Positions 47,693-56,186 of a DNA stretch of 64,000 nucleotides are shown one piece after another. The stretch is taken from NCBI RefSeq assembly GCF_001269925.1, contig NZ_LHVO01000030.1:1-64000 (forward strand), in the 5' to 3' direction. A program made the translations under genes and the position numbers. This DNA is from Pseudomonas sp. MIACH. GTDB taxonomy: Bacteria; Pseudomonadota; Gammaproteobacteria; Pseudomonadales; Pseudomonadaceae. The notes below the pieces were generated by a model. It made no database searches. It had not been told where the DNA came from and was given only the letters and a program-made list of their open reading frames with translations. Each line of letters starts with the position of its first letter. Position 1 is the stretch's first letter.

Positions 47693-48657
47693 GCCACCGG
47701 CGAGAAGCGCTCGCGGTAGGCCTGGGGCGTCACCGACAAGGCCCGCATAAAGCTGCGGCGCAAGGTTTCTTCACAGCCAAACCCACACTGCACGGCGATG
47801 CGTTTGATCGACGCCGTGCTGTCGGCCAACTGCCGGCGCGCGGTTTCGACGCGGATCAGTTCGACGGCGCGCGCGGGCGTCTGGCCGGTTTCGGCGCGGT
47901 AGTGACGCACAAAGCTGCGTTCGCTCATGCCGGCCTGGGCAGCCAGGGTCGGGATACTCAGGTCGAGGGTCAGGTGCTCGGCCATCCAGGCGTGCAGTTC
48001 GGTAAAACGGCTGCCGGCCTTTTGCAGGGACAGGGTCACGCTGAATTGCGACTGGCCACCGGGCCGCTTCAGGAACACCACCAGGTGCCGCGCCACTTCC
48101 AGGGCCACGGCGCGGCCCAGGTCTTCTTCGACCAGGGCCAGGCACAGGTCGATGCCGGCGGTCACACCGGCAGAAGTCCACACCGCACCTTGCTGGATAA
48201 AGATCGGGTTGGCCTCCACGGTCAACGCCGGGAACTTGCGCGCCAGTTCTTCGCAACGCGTCCAGTGGGTGGCGACGCGGCAGCCATCGAGCAAGCCACT
48301 GGCCGCGAGCAAAAACGCGCCGGTGCACACCGAAGCCATGCGCCGGGTGTGCCGGGCTTTCTCGCGCACCCAATCGACCAACGCCGGGTCTTCGGCGGCG
48401 CCGTACACGCCCCAGCCACCTGCGATCACCAGGGTGTCGCAGGGCTGGTCGACCGCGGGCAACGGCTCAGCCAACAGCGCCAGGCCGGCAGAGGTCATCA
48501 CCGGTCCGGCCTGGTCGGCGATCACCGTGACCGCGTAAGGCAGCGGTGCGCCACGCTGGCGTGCCAGGTCATTGGCCGACGCAAACACCTGCAACGGCCC
48601 GGTGACGTCGAGCACCTGGGCATTATCGAAAGCGAGCACGTGAACGATTCTGGGCAT
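47689..48657 (-). CDS. GlxA-family transcriptional regulator (DJ-1/PfpI plus AraC domains)
   Basis: A 322-residue regulator. An N-terminal DJ-1/PfpI amidotransferase-like domain (VHVLAFDNAQVLDVTGPLQVF; SVCTGAFLLAASGLLDG; GAVWTSAGVTAGIDLCLAL) probably senses a ligand. A C-terminal AraC double helix-turn-helix (LAAQAGMSERSFVRHYRAET; CGFGCEETLRRSFMRAL) binds DNA. The start at 48657 gives MPRIVHVLAFDN, the family N-terminus. It is divergent from the isonitrile hydratase gene, 89 bases apart, so it is the likely regulator of that gene. Confidence 0.9.
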   Translation of the reverse strand: MPRIVHVLAFDNAQVLDVTGPLQVFASANDLARQRGAPLPYAVTVIADQAGPVMTSAGLALLAEPLPAVDQPCDTLVIAGGWGVYGAAEDPALVDWVREKARHTRRMASVCTGAFLLAASGLLDGCRVATHWTRCEELARKFPALTVEANPIFIQQGAVWTSAGVTAGIDLCLALVEEDLGRAVALEVARHLVVFLKRPGGQSQFSVTLSLQKAGSRFTELHAWMAEHLTLDLSIPTLAAQAGMSERSFVRHYRAETGQTPARAVELIRVETARRQLADSTASIKRIAVQCGFGCEETLRRSFMRALSVTPQAYRERFSPVA

Positions 48658-48746
48658 ATTGGCGTGATTCGTGGGTTCAATGGCGTATTCGCCAAAGCCT
48701 AGGCCTCTAGAGTGAAGCCGTCTACCCCTTGATCGGAGCTTCATTC

Positions 48747-49427
48747 ATGACCTTGCAGATCGGCTTTCTGTTGTTTCCCGGCATTCAGCAACTGGACCTG
48801 ACCGGCCCCTACGACGTATTGGGTTCGCTGCCGGATGTGAAGTTGCACCTTGTGTGGAAGGACCTGGCGCCGGTCACTTCCAGCACGGGCCTGGTGTTCA
48901 CGCCGACCATGACCTATGCCGACTGCCCGAAGCTGGATGTGATCTGCGTGCCCGGCGGTTCCGGCGTGGGCGCATTGATGGAAGACCCGCAGACCCTGGA
49001 CTTCCTCAAGGCCCACGCGCAGACCGCACGCTACGTGACCTCGGTGTGCACCGGCTCGCTGGTGCTCGGCGCGGCAGGGTTGCTGCGCGGGCGCAAGGCG
49101 ACGACACACTGGGCCTACCACGACATGCTCGCCCCGCTCGGCGCCATCCCGGTACAGGCGCGTGTGGTGCGTGACGGCAACCTGTTCACCGGCGGCGGCA
49201 TTACCGCCGGTATCGACTTTGCCCTGGTGCTGGCGGCGGAGTTGTACAGCGAAGCGGCGGCGCAACTGGTGCAGTTGCAGATTGAATATGCGCCGGCGCC
49301 GCCGTTCGATTCGGGTAGCCCGGACACGGCGCCTGCGCAGGTGCTGGAGGAAGCCAAAAAACGCACGACTGAGTCGCGCAAAACGCGGGGTGAGATAGTG
49401 GCGCGCGCGGCGGCACGATTGGGCTGA
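48747..49427 (+). CDS. inhA: isonitrile hydratase
   Basis: Hydrates isonitriles to N-substituted formamides; a DJ-1/PfpI-fold enzyme characterised in P. putida. The 226 residues match that enzyme almost throughout (QIGFLLFPGIQQLDLTGPYD; CVPGGSGVGALMEDPQTLDF), with catalytic Cys101 in SVCTGSLVLGAAG and Asp17 in QQLDLTG. GGAGC lies about 9 bases before the ATG at 48747. It probably detoxifies isonitriles made by other microbes. The GlxA-type gene is its divergent neighbour. Confidence 0.92.
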   Translation: MTLQIGFLLFPGIQQLDLTGPYDVLGSLPDVKLHLVWKDLAPVTSSTGLVFTPTMTYADCPKLDVICVPGGSGVGALMEDPQTLDFLKAHAQTARYVTSVCTGSLVLGAAGLLRGRKATTHWAYHDMLAPLGAIPVQARVVRDGNLFTGGGITAGIDFALVLAAELYSEAAAQLVQLQIEYAPAPPFDSGSPDTAPAQVLEEAKKRTTESRKTRGEIVARAAARLG

Positions 49428-49436
49428 CCCTGTACC

Positions 49437-49462
49437 TGTGGCGAGCAAGCTTGCTCGCCACA
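49437..49462. repeat. REP-type perfect palindrome, probable bidirectional terminator
   Basis: A 26-bp perfect palindrome with half-site TGTGGCGAGCAAG and its complement, between convergent inhA and the LysE-type gene. The core GAGCAAGCTTGCTC equals that at 26130. It could end or protect both transcripts. Confidence 0.75.
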
Positions 49463-49482
49463 TAATCCATGCCTTTTCGGGG

Positions 49483-50112
49483 TCAGGCGGGGCGAGACAT
49501 TACCGCCAAGCGCACCGCCAGCACTGTCAGCACCGTCGCCAAGCCCCATTTCTGTAGCCAGGCGCCTGTTGGGCGCCTGGCGAAGAAGCGGCTCAGCGCC
49601 CCGCCAAACATGCCCAACAGCAGGTGAAACACGCCCGCGATGAGGGTAAGCACGCCGCCCAACAGCATCAACTGCATGCCGATGGCGCCCGCCTGCGGCC
49701 TTACGAACTGCGGCAAAAACACCACAAAAAACAGCAACGCCTTGGGGTTGAGCAGGCTGTTAAACATGGCCTGCAGAAACACCCGGCCAAGGGGTACGCG
49801 GTGCAGGTCGGTCGCGTCCGGCAAGGTTTTTTTCTGCAGTGTTTTGAACACCAGCCACAGCAGGTAGACCACACCCGCATAGCGGATCACGTCAAAGGAT
49901 GGCGGCCAACTGGCGACCAACGCCGTCACCCCGGTGGCGGTCAATGCGGTCAGCAACACGTCAGCCACACCGATGCCCAGGGCCGAGGCCACTCCCCCGC
50001 GCCAGCCGTGGGTGACGCCATGGCTGATCACAAAGGCCATGTTCGGCCCCGGGGATAACAGCAACAACAGCACAGCACCTGAAAAAACTGCCAGGGTCGC
50101 AAAGTCGATCAT
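49483..50112 (-). CDS. LysE-family amino-acid exporter (RhtB-like)
   Basis: A 209-residue inner-membrane exporter with six hydrophobic helices. It carries the LysE/RhtB signature SPGPNMAFVISHGVTHGWRGG near the N-terminus and NPKALLFFVVFLPQF in the middle. It would export an amino acid or derivative such as homoserine, threonine or lysine; the specificity is not shown. The ATG at 50112 opens on MIDFATLAVFSG; 45 open upstream codons lack membrane character and reach into the promoter of the sigma gene. Confidence 0.87.
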   Translation of the reverse strand: MIDFATLAVFSGAVLLLLLSPGPNMAFVISHGVTHGWRGGVASALGIGVADVLLTALTATGVTALVASWPPSFDVIRYAGVVYLLWLVFKTLQKKTLPDATDLHRVPLGRVFLQAMFNSLLNPKALLFFVVFLPQFVRPQAGAIGMQLMLLGGVLTLIAGVFHLLLGMFGGALSRFFARRPTGAWLQKWGLATVLTVLAVRLAVMSRPA

Positions 50113-50234
50113 GCTCAAACCGTCCACCGGGAAAAGCCTGCAGATTAGTGCTTGGGCCCGGGGCGAACAAAAAATTGTGCTGGATACATTGTTCATCGGC
50201 AATTGCGAATGGCCACGACCAGCGTCTAGAATGC

Positions 50235-50252
50235 GAAACATTATCAATTAAG
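50235..50252. promoter_or_regulatory. possible Fur box upstream of the sigma factor gene
   Basis: The stretch AACATTATCAATTAA (minus strand TTAATTGATAATGTT) resembles the GATAATGATAATCATTATC Fur consensus in part, and lies 20-40 bases before the FecI-type gene. Iron-starvation sigma genes are normally Fur-repressed. Confidence 0.4.
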
Positions 50253-50272
50253 ACGGCTGCGCCAGGATGCCC

Positions 50273-50788
50273 ATGTCGAGCGATCACCCACTGGACCATG
50301 CCGCCATCGGCCAGCTTTATCACACCCATCACTCCTGGCTGCGCGGCTGGTTGAGCCGACGCACTGGTTGCCGTGAACGTGCCGCCGACCTCGCGCAGGA
50401 AACCTTTGTGCGCCTGCTCAACGCACGCAAACAGCAGGCCGTGCTGCAGCCGCGCGCGTACCTGAGCAGCATCGCCCGCAGCTTGATGATCGACCAGTAT
50501 CGGCGCCGCGAACTGGAGCGCGCCTACCTCGAAAGCCTTGCGCATTTTCCCCAGGCCGACGTGCCGTCGGAAGAAACCCGCCTGCTGATTCTCGACAGCC
50601 TGGAACGTATCGACCGCCTGCTCGACCAGCTCAAGCCGCGGGTGCGTGAAGCGTTCCTGCTGGCGCAACTGGACGGCCTGACCTGCGCGCAGATCGCCCT
50701 GCGCCTCGGGGTGTCCAAGGCCACGGTGGAGCGTGACCTGTCCAAGGCGCTGCATGCCTGCTATCGGTTGCGCTATGCCGACCTCTGA
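50273..50788 (+). CDS. ECF sigma factor, FecI/iron-starvation type
   Basis: A 171-residue extracytoplasmic-function sigma factor. Region 2 includes RRTGCRERAADLAQETFVRL and SIARSLMIDQYRRRELE. Region 4 is LKPRVREAFLLAQLDGLTCAQIALRLGVSKATVERDL. It directs RNA polymerase to the downstream TonB-receptor promoter when released by the FecR-like protein. AGGA lies 5 bases before the ATG at 50273, which is preferred to the ATG at 50267. The fecR-like gene starts 14 bases inside its 3' end. Confidence 0.92.
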   Translation: MSSDHPLDHAAIGQLYHTHHSWLRGWLSRRTGCRERAADLAQETFVRLLNARKQQAVLQPRAYLSSIARSLMIDQYRRRELERAYLESLAHFPQADVPSEETRLLILDSLERIDRLLDQLKPRVREAFLLAQLDGLTCAQIALRLGVSKATVERDLSKALHACYRLRYADL

Positions 50789-51725
50789 CCCGCGCCTGCT
50801 CGACCAGGCCATCCAGTGGATGATCAAGCTGCGCTTCAACGTCGCCGACGACGCCAGCACCGCTGCGTTCGAGCGCTGGCTGCACACCAGCGCCGAACAC
50901 CAGCAGGTCTGGCAGCGGGTGGCGGCGATGAATGATGAGTTCAGCCACCTGCCCGCGCAGGTCGGCCGCCACGCCCTGCACGGTGCACGTCGACGTATCA
51001 GCCGTCGCGAAGGGTTGAAGCTGCTCGGCCTGGTGGCTGGTGCGGCCGGCCTGACCTGGTTTGGCCGCGACTACACCCCGCTGCCCGCCTTGATGGCCGA
51101 CTACCGCACTGCCACCGGCGAACGGCGTTGGGTGGCATTGAACGACGGCAGCCGCATCCAACTGAACAGCGCCAGCGCGTTCGACACGGCGTTTACTCAG
51201 GAGCGGCGCCTGGTGCAGTTGCGCCAGGGTGAAATACTGGTCAATCCCGGTGCCGACAACCGGCCCTTCTGGGTACAGACCCGTGACGGTTACCTGCGCG
51301 CCCTCGGCACGCGCTTCCTGGTGCACGAAGAGATCCAAGGCACCATGCTCGCCGTGCAGCAGGGCACGGTGGCGGTGTTTGCCGACAACCACGTCGCCGG
51401 CGCGCGCCAAGTGATCAACCCCGGCGAACGGGTATTGTTCGACCGCAGTGGCATTCGTTCTCTCGCCGCCAATGGCCTGGACCCTTGGGCCTGGAGCGAA
51501 GGCGTGATCAGCGCCCGGGACATGCGCCTGGATGCTTTCCTCGCCGAACTGGGCCGCTACCGCAACGGCCTGCTGCGCTGCAGCGAAGCGGTGGCCGGAT
51601 TGCGGGTGTCGGGCACTTATCAGTTGGACGACACCGATGAGGTGCTGGGCCTGGTAGCCCACTCACTCAAGCTCGATGTCACTTACCGCAGCCGCTACTG
51701 GGTGACCGTCACCGCCCGCGTTTAA
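50775..51725 (+). CDS. FecR-like anti-sigma factor/sigma regulator
   Basis: A 316-residue inner-membrane regulator. The N-terminal cytoplasmic DUF4880-type part (DQAIQWMIKLRFNVADD...FERWLHTSAEHQQVWQRV) binds the sigma factor. One membrane segment follows (LLGLVAGAAGLTWFG, about 85-100), then a periplasmic FecR domain (DYRTATGERRWVALNDGSRI; VQTRDGYLRALGTRFLVHEE) that contacts the receptor's STN domain. The overlap with the sigma gene gives coupled, stoichiometric synthesis. Confidence 0.92.
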   Translation: MPTSDPRLLDQAIQWMIKLRFNVADDASTAAFERWLHTSAEHQQVWQRVAAMNDEFSHLPAQVGRHALHGARRRISRREGLKLLGLVAGAAGLTWFGRDYTPLPALMADYRTATGERRWVALNDGSRIQLNSASAFDTAFTQERRLVQLRQGEILVNPGADNRPFWVQTRDGYLRALGTRFLVHEEIQGTMLAVQQGTVAVFADNHVAGARQVINPGERVLFDRSGIRSLAANGLDPWAWSEGVISARDMRLDAFLAELGRYRNGLLRCSEAVAGLRVSGTYQLDDTDEVLGLVAHSLKLDVTYRSRYWVTVTARV

Positions 51726-51737
51726 CATTCGAAAATA

Positions 51738-51756
51738 AATGAGGTGAATTCTCATT
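51738..51756. promoter_or_regulatory. Fur-box-like inverted repeat before the TonB receptor
   Basis: AATGAG and CTCATT arms separated by 7 bases form a 19-bp dyad; the minus strand reads AATGAGAATTCACCTCATT, close to pseudomonad Fur boxes of the ATGAGAAT...CATT kind. It lies about 75 bases before the receptor ATG. Likely iron repression in addition to sigma activation; a GGAAA at 51773 could be the sigma -35 element. Confidence 0.5.
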
Positions 51757-51829
51757 GCCGCTCGACCTGTAAGGAAAGGCCGATCAACAGGCCGGTTCTG
51801 TTCACTTCCTTCAGGAGCATCCCGCGGTC

Positions 51830-54316
51830 ATGCAAGCGTTCCCCTTCCCACGTTCACCCCTCAAGCACGCGGTGCACGCCGCCTTGCTCGGCGCCTGCCT
51901 GAGCTGCGCAACCGCGCCGCCGTTCGCATGGGCCGAAACGCCGGCCAGCGACACCCAGGCCCGCGACTGGAACATCGCCGCCGGTTCCCTGGCCACGGCC
52001 CTGGACCAGTTCGCCCGCCAGGCCGGCATCAGCCTGTCGTATGACGCCACCAGCGTCGCCGGCAAGACCAGCCAGGGCCTGAGTGGTCGCCTGGACCGCG
52101 AGCAGGCGCTCGGCCAGTTGCTGCGTGGCCAGGGCCTGCAAGCCCAGCGCCAGGGCAACAGTACCTGGCTGCTGTTGCCGCAAGTGGCCGACGGCGGCGC
52201 GCTGAACCTGGGCGCCACCACGGTCACCGGTGAGCGGTTGGGCGCCACCACCGATGGCACCGGGGCCTACACCACGGGTGCGGTGACGATCGGCAAGGGC
52301 GAACACAGCCTGCGGGAAACGCCGCAATCGGTGAGTGTGATGACCCGCCAATTGATGGATGACCAGAACCTCACCACCATCGATGACGTGATGGAACGCA
52401 CGCCCGGGATCACCACCTACGAATCGCCCATGGGCGGCAAATATTTTTATTCCCGTGGTTTCAAGATGCTCGGCCAGTACCAGTACGATGGCGTGCCCCT
52501 GGACATGGGCAAGGACTACGTGCAGGCCGACAGCTTCAGCGCGAACATGGCGATCTACGACCGCGTGGAAGTGCTCAAGGGCGCGGCCGGCATGCTCAAG
52601 GGCGCCGGCACCGCCAGCGGCGCGGTGAACTTCGTGCGCAAGCGGCCCCAGGCCAAGCCCACCACCAGCCTGTCGCTGTCCGCCGGCACCTGGGACAACT
52701 ACCGCGCCGACGTCGACACCGGCGGCCCGCTGAATGACAGCGGTACGGTGCGCGGCCGCGCGGCGATCAGCCAACAGAATCGCGGTTCCTACATGGACAT
52801 TTCCAAGCGCCAGGACCAGGCGTTCTATGGCGCCCTGGATGTCGATCTCAACGCCGACACCACCCTGGGCTTCGGCGCCAGCTATGAAGACGTCGACGCC
52901 ACACCGTGCTGGGGCGGCCTGCCGCGCTATGCCGACGGCAAAAGCGCCCACCTCAGCCGCTCCACCTGCCTGGGCCAATCCTGGAACGACTGGCAAAGCC
53001 GGCGCACCACCTTCTTCACCGACCTCACCCATCACTTCAACGATGACTGGAAACTCAAGGTTGCGGCCGTGCACAGCCGCAACCTGCAAGACACCAAATA
53101 CGCCGCCAGCGAAGGCACCATTGCCTACGGCAACCCGACGCCTACGGCCAACTCCTATGCGGCGCTGATGGACTACGACCACAAGGACTTCGGCCTCGAC
53201 GCCTATGTGGACGGCAAGTTCGAAGCCTTCGGGCTGGAACACGAACTGATCCTCGGTGCCAATGGCAGCCGCGGTACCCAGGACGATGTGTACGCGATCC
53301 AAAACCTGCCCAGGCGCCAAGGCATCTACCAACCCGACCACCATTTCCCGGAGCCCGCCAACAGCACTTTCTGGCCGAACATGTATCGCGGCGGCACGGT
53401 GAAGGAGACCGCGACCCAGTACGGCGCCTACACCACCTTGCGCCTGCGCCTGGCCGAGCCGTTGATGTTTATCGTAGGCAGCCGCGTGAGCTGGTACGAG
53501 AACCGTCGCCAGTCCAACAACCTGGCCTGGGGCGAGTGGGCCTTGCAGGATGCCCGCACCCGGGAAACCGGTGAAGTGACGCCGTTTGCCGCACTGATCT
53601 ACGACCTTAATGAGCACCTGTCGGTTTACGCCAGCTACGCGGATATCTTCCAGCCGCAAAGTTCCTATGCCACGCTCGATGGCGCCGCGCTCAAGCCGAA
53701 GATCGGTGACAACTACGAGCTGGGTATCAAGGGCGAATGGTTCGACGGGCGCCTCAACAGCTCCCTGGCGCTGTTCCGCGCCGTCGAGAAAAACGCGGCC
53801 GAATCCGATTACATCGCCCAGTGCCCGACCTCCGCCGACGGCTATTGCTACACCGACAGCGGCAAGGTGCGCGCCCAGGGCGTGGAGGCGGAAATCAGCG
53901 GTGAAGTGCTCGAGCGCCTGCAGGTATCCGGCGGCTACACCTACACCCAGACCAAGTCCCTGAAGAACATCGATACCGCCCTGGAGGGCGGTACGTCCAA
54001 CACCTACGTACCTCGACACATGCTGCGCATGTGGGGCGACTACCAGCTCGACGGCGCCCTGTCGAAATGGAGCGTGGGCACCGGCGTCAACGCTCAGAGC
54101 AGCAATTACCGCGTGCAGACCATCAAGCTCGAACAGGCCGGTTACGCAACCTGGAGTGCCCGTGTGGCGTACCGTATCGACGACACTTGGACCGTCGCAC
54201 TCAACGGCAACAATCTGTTCGATAAAAGTTACTACAACACGGTGGGTACAGCCTCCTGGGGTAACTTTTATGGCGAGCCACGAAATTTTACGGTGAGTTT
54301 GAAAGGCAACTTCTGA
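51830..54316 (+). CDS. TonB-dependent siderophore receptor with STN signalling domain
   Basis: An 828-residue outer-membrane receptor. The signal peptide ends about residue 34 (FAWA-ETPASD). An STN domain at about 42-125 (DWNIAAGSLATALDQFARQAGISL) contacts the FecR-like protein. The TonB-box region follows, then the plug at about 150-270 (LRETPQSVSVMTRQLMDDQN; VEVLKGAAGMLKGAGTASGAVN) and a 22-strand barrel ending YGEPRNFTVSLKGNF with C-terminal Phe. It imports a ferric siderophore with TonB energy and signals its presence to the sigma factor. The layout resembles FpvA/FoxA/FiuA-type receptors; the ligand cannot be named. Confidence 0.93.
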   Translation: MQAFPFPRSPLKHAVHAALLGACLSCATAPPFAWAETPASDTQARDWNIAAGSLATALDQFARQAGISLSYDATSVAGKTSQGLSGRLDREQALGQLLRGQGLQAQRQGNSTWLLLPQVADGGALNLGATTVTGERLGATTDGTGAYTTGAVTIGKGEHSLRETPQSVSVMTRQLMDDQNLTTIDDVMERTPGITTYESPMGGKYFYSRGFKMLGQYQYDGVPLDMGKDYVQADSFSANMAIYDRVEVLKGAAGMLKGAGTASGAVNFVRKRPQAKPTTSLSLSAGTWDNYRADVDTGGPLNDSGTVRGRAAISQQNRGSYMDISKRQDQAFYGALDVDLNADTTLGFGASYEDVDATPCWGGLPRYADGKSAHLSRSTCLGQSWNDWQSRRTTFFTDLTHHFNDDWKLKVAAVHSRNLQDTKYAASEGTIAYGNPTPTANSYAALMDYDHKDFGLDAYVDGKFEAFGLEHELILGANGSRGTQDDVYAIQNLPRRQGIYQPDHHFPEPANSTFWPNMYRGGTVKETATQYGAYTTLRLRLAEPLMFIVGSRVSWYENRRQSNNLAWGEWALQDARTRETGEVTPFAALIYDLNEHLSVYASYADIFQPQSSYATLDGAALKPKIGDNYELGIKGEWFDGRLNSSLALFRAVEKNAAESDYIAQCPTSADGYCYTDSGKVRAQGVEAEISGEVLERLQVSGGYTYTQTKSLKNIDTALEGGTSNTYVPRHMLRMWGDYQLDGALSKWSVGTGVNAQSSNYRVQTIKLEQAGYATWSARVAYRIDDTWTVALNGNNLFDKSYYNTVGTASWGNFYGEPRNFTVSLKGNF

Positions 54317-54334
54317 TCTGGCGAAAGTCCCGCA

Positions 54335-54359
54335 GGCAGGGCACTTCGTGCGCCCTGCC
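54335..54359 (+). terminator. hairpin after the TonB receptor gene
   Basis: An 8-bp stem GGCAGGGC/GCCCTGCC with loop ACTTCGTGC, 18 bases past the stop, followed by a C/T-rich rather than T-only stretch. A probable transcript end. Confidence 0.6.
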
Positions 54360-54746
54360 ACCCCCTCTTTGTCCCCCCTTCCTACCGCCTTTGAAAAAAG
54401 GTTTTTCCTTTATGCAGGAAAAATCCTGCATTTGTTTCTACACTCAAAAACACACCCAATCACCGCGTACCCGGACAAGGAATGTCAATAAAATGCCGAA
54501 CAAAACACTGATAAACCTGTCTGCCCTGCTACCTCCGCACCATCGTCAATTCATTGACAAATTGATTAAGGGAACACTCCTGTAGTCACTACCCCCGCAA
54601 ATTCCCTTCAAATGGATAGCTGCATTTGAATTGATAGTTGCGTATTACCCAGAGTAGCCGTAGTTGGAAGTGCCCTCTAAAGCAGTTCGCTGCTTTATTG
54701 AACAAACATCCAAACAATAGCTCTGGCGTGCAATGAGGGATGTTTT
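54360..54746. promoter_or_regulatory. psl upstream region (promoter and leader)
   Basis: About 390 bases, AT-richer than the flanks, between the receptor terminator and pslA. It holds a perfect palindrome ATGCAGGA-AAAA-TCCTGCAT at 54412-54431, and a stable hairpin TAAAGCAG-TTCG-CTGCTTTA at 54678-54697 about 50 bases before pslA. GAGGGA at 54735-54740 is the pslA ribosome site and contains a GGA of the kind bound by RsmA. Open frames here (for example 54494-54585, 30 codons) have poor ribosome spacing and are not called. Confidence 0.5.
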
Positions 54747-56186
54747 ATGCGAGAGAAGTCGTCCGTCGACAGCCTGTTTTTAACGCGCGCCGGTTTTGTT
54801 GAGTTCTTTGTTGTTTTCGTCAAGTTCATACATGGCCTGAGTGCCATTTTGCCCCCGCTGATCCTGGTGATGTTCATCGACCCGATGGACCCTGAACTGC
54901 GCGGGCACTTCCTCGGCCTGCTGGTATTTTTCGCGGTCCTGACGATCATTCTGTTCCAGGCCCTGGGCATCTATTCCGAAGAATTGTTCAGCAACCGTCT
55001 GCGCCTGAAAACCAAGATCAAGGCGTGGTCGGCGGCATTTTGCATCCTGCTGTTCATGTACCAGATCCTGCAATTTTTCCCGCAGTTGACCCCACGCAAC
55101 CTGGTGGCGTGGTACATCGCCAGCCTCTGTCTGTTCTGCCTGGAACGCATGATGATGCTGCGCCTGTACCGCAGCCTGATGCGCAAGGGCAAATACCTGC
55201 AGCGCACTGTGATCCTGGGCTTTACCGACACCGCTGTGCACGTCGCCGATCACCTGCAACGCAACGGTGATATCCGCTCTGGCCTGATCGGCTTTATCGA
55301 CGATCGTACCGAGCGGATTCCCAAGGAATTGAGCAACCTGCCCTTGCTGGGCAACACCCGCGACCTGGAAAAGCTCATCCGCGCCGAGCAGGTCAACCAA
55401 GTGATGATCTGCCTGCCATGGGCCGCCGAGCAGCGCATCCATGGGCTGGTCAACCGCCTGCGGCAGATGTCGGTAAACGTCATGCTGGTGCCCGACATGG
55501 CCGCCCTGCGCTACGGCCATAGCCGCATCAGTGACGTGGGCGGCATCCTGATGTTCAACACCTCGCAATTACCACTGCGCGGCTGGTCGCCGGTGATCAA
55601 ACGCTGTGAGGATGTGCTGCTGGCCAGTCTGGCGCTGGTGGCGTTGTCGCCGGTGATGGTGGCGACGGCGATTGCGATCAAGCTCGATTCCAAAGGGCCG
55701 GTACTGTTTCGCCAGAACCGCTTTGGCTACAACGACAACGAGATCCGCGTGTTCAAGTTCCGCTCGATGTACACCGACCAGAGCGACTTCACCGCCGAAC
55801 GCCAGACCACCCGCGCCGATCCGCGCATCACTCGGGTGGGCCGCATCATCCGCAAGACCAGCATCGACGAGCTGCCGCAGTTGTTCAACGTGCTGCTGGG
55901 CAACATGTCGATGGTCGGCCCGCGCCCCCATGCCACGGCGACCAAGGCCGCCGGCGTTCCCTTCGAAGTGGCCGTGAGCGAATACAGCTCGCGCCACCGT
56001 GTGAAGCCGGGCATCACCGGCTGGGCGCAAATCAACGGTTACCGGGGTGAGACCGACACCCTGTTCAAGATCCAGAAACGTGTCGAGTACGACCTGGAGT
56101 ACATCTCCAAGTGGTCGGTGTGGTTTGACCTGTACATCGTTTTCATGACGGTCCCGGCCGTCCTTTCCACCAAGGAAGTCTATTGA
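54747..56186 (+). CDS. pslA: undecaprenyl-phosphate sugar phosphotransferase, Psl initiation
   Basis: Starts Psl repeat-unit assembly by moving a sugar phosphate to undecaprenyl phosphate at the inner membrane (WcaJ/WbaP-like). The 479 residues (478 in P. aeruginosa PslA) contain four N-terminal transmembrane helices, a CoA-binding-like domain (LQRTVILGFTDTAVHVADHL), a further helix (VLLASLALVALSPVMVATAIAI) and the bacterial sugar transferase domain (GPVLFRQNRFGYNDNEIRVF; TSIDELPQLFNVLLGNMSMVG). GAGGGA lies 6 bases before the ATG. It is first in an operon whose genes overlap or nearly touch. Confidence 0.93.
   Translation: MREKSSVDSLFLTRAGFVEFFVVFVKFIHGLSAILPPLILVMFIDPMDPELRGHFLGLLVFFAVLTIILFQALGIYSEELFSNRLRLKTKIKAWSAAFCILLFMYQILQFFPQLTPRNLVAWYIASLCLFCLERMMMLRLYRSLMRKGKYLQRTVILGFTDTAVHVADHLQRNGDIRSGLIGFIDDRTERIPKELSNLPLLGNTRDLEKLIRAEQVNQVMICLPWAAEQRIHGLVNRLRQMSVNVMLVPDMAALRYGHSRISDVGGILMFNTSQLPLRGWSPVIKRCEDVLLASLALVALSPVMVATAIAIKLDSKGPVLFRQNRFGYNDNEIRVFKFRSMYTDQSDFTAERQTTRADPRITRVGRIIRKTSIDELPQLFNVLLGNMSMVGPRPHATATKAAGVPFEVAVSEYSSRHRVKPGITGWAQINGYRGETDTLFKIQKRVEYDLEYISKWSVWFDLYIVFMTVPAVLSTKEVY

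Noticed and set aside
51854..54361. 835-codon open frame on the minus strand opposite the TonB receptor
   Set aside because: Antisense shadow of a GC-rich gene; the composition is low-complexity Gly/Val/His and no family is visible, while the plus strand encodes a complete receptor.
54391..54585. Short open frame upstream of pslA, with a possible 30-codon gene from ATG 54494
   Set aside because: AAGGA is too far from the ATG (about 11 bases), there is no recognisable product, and it lies in probable promoter sequence.
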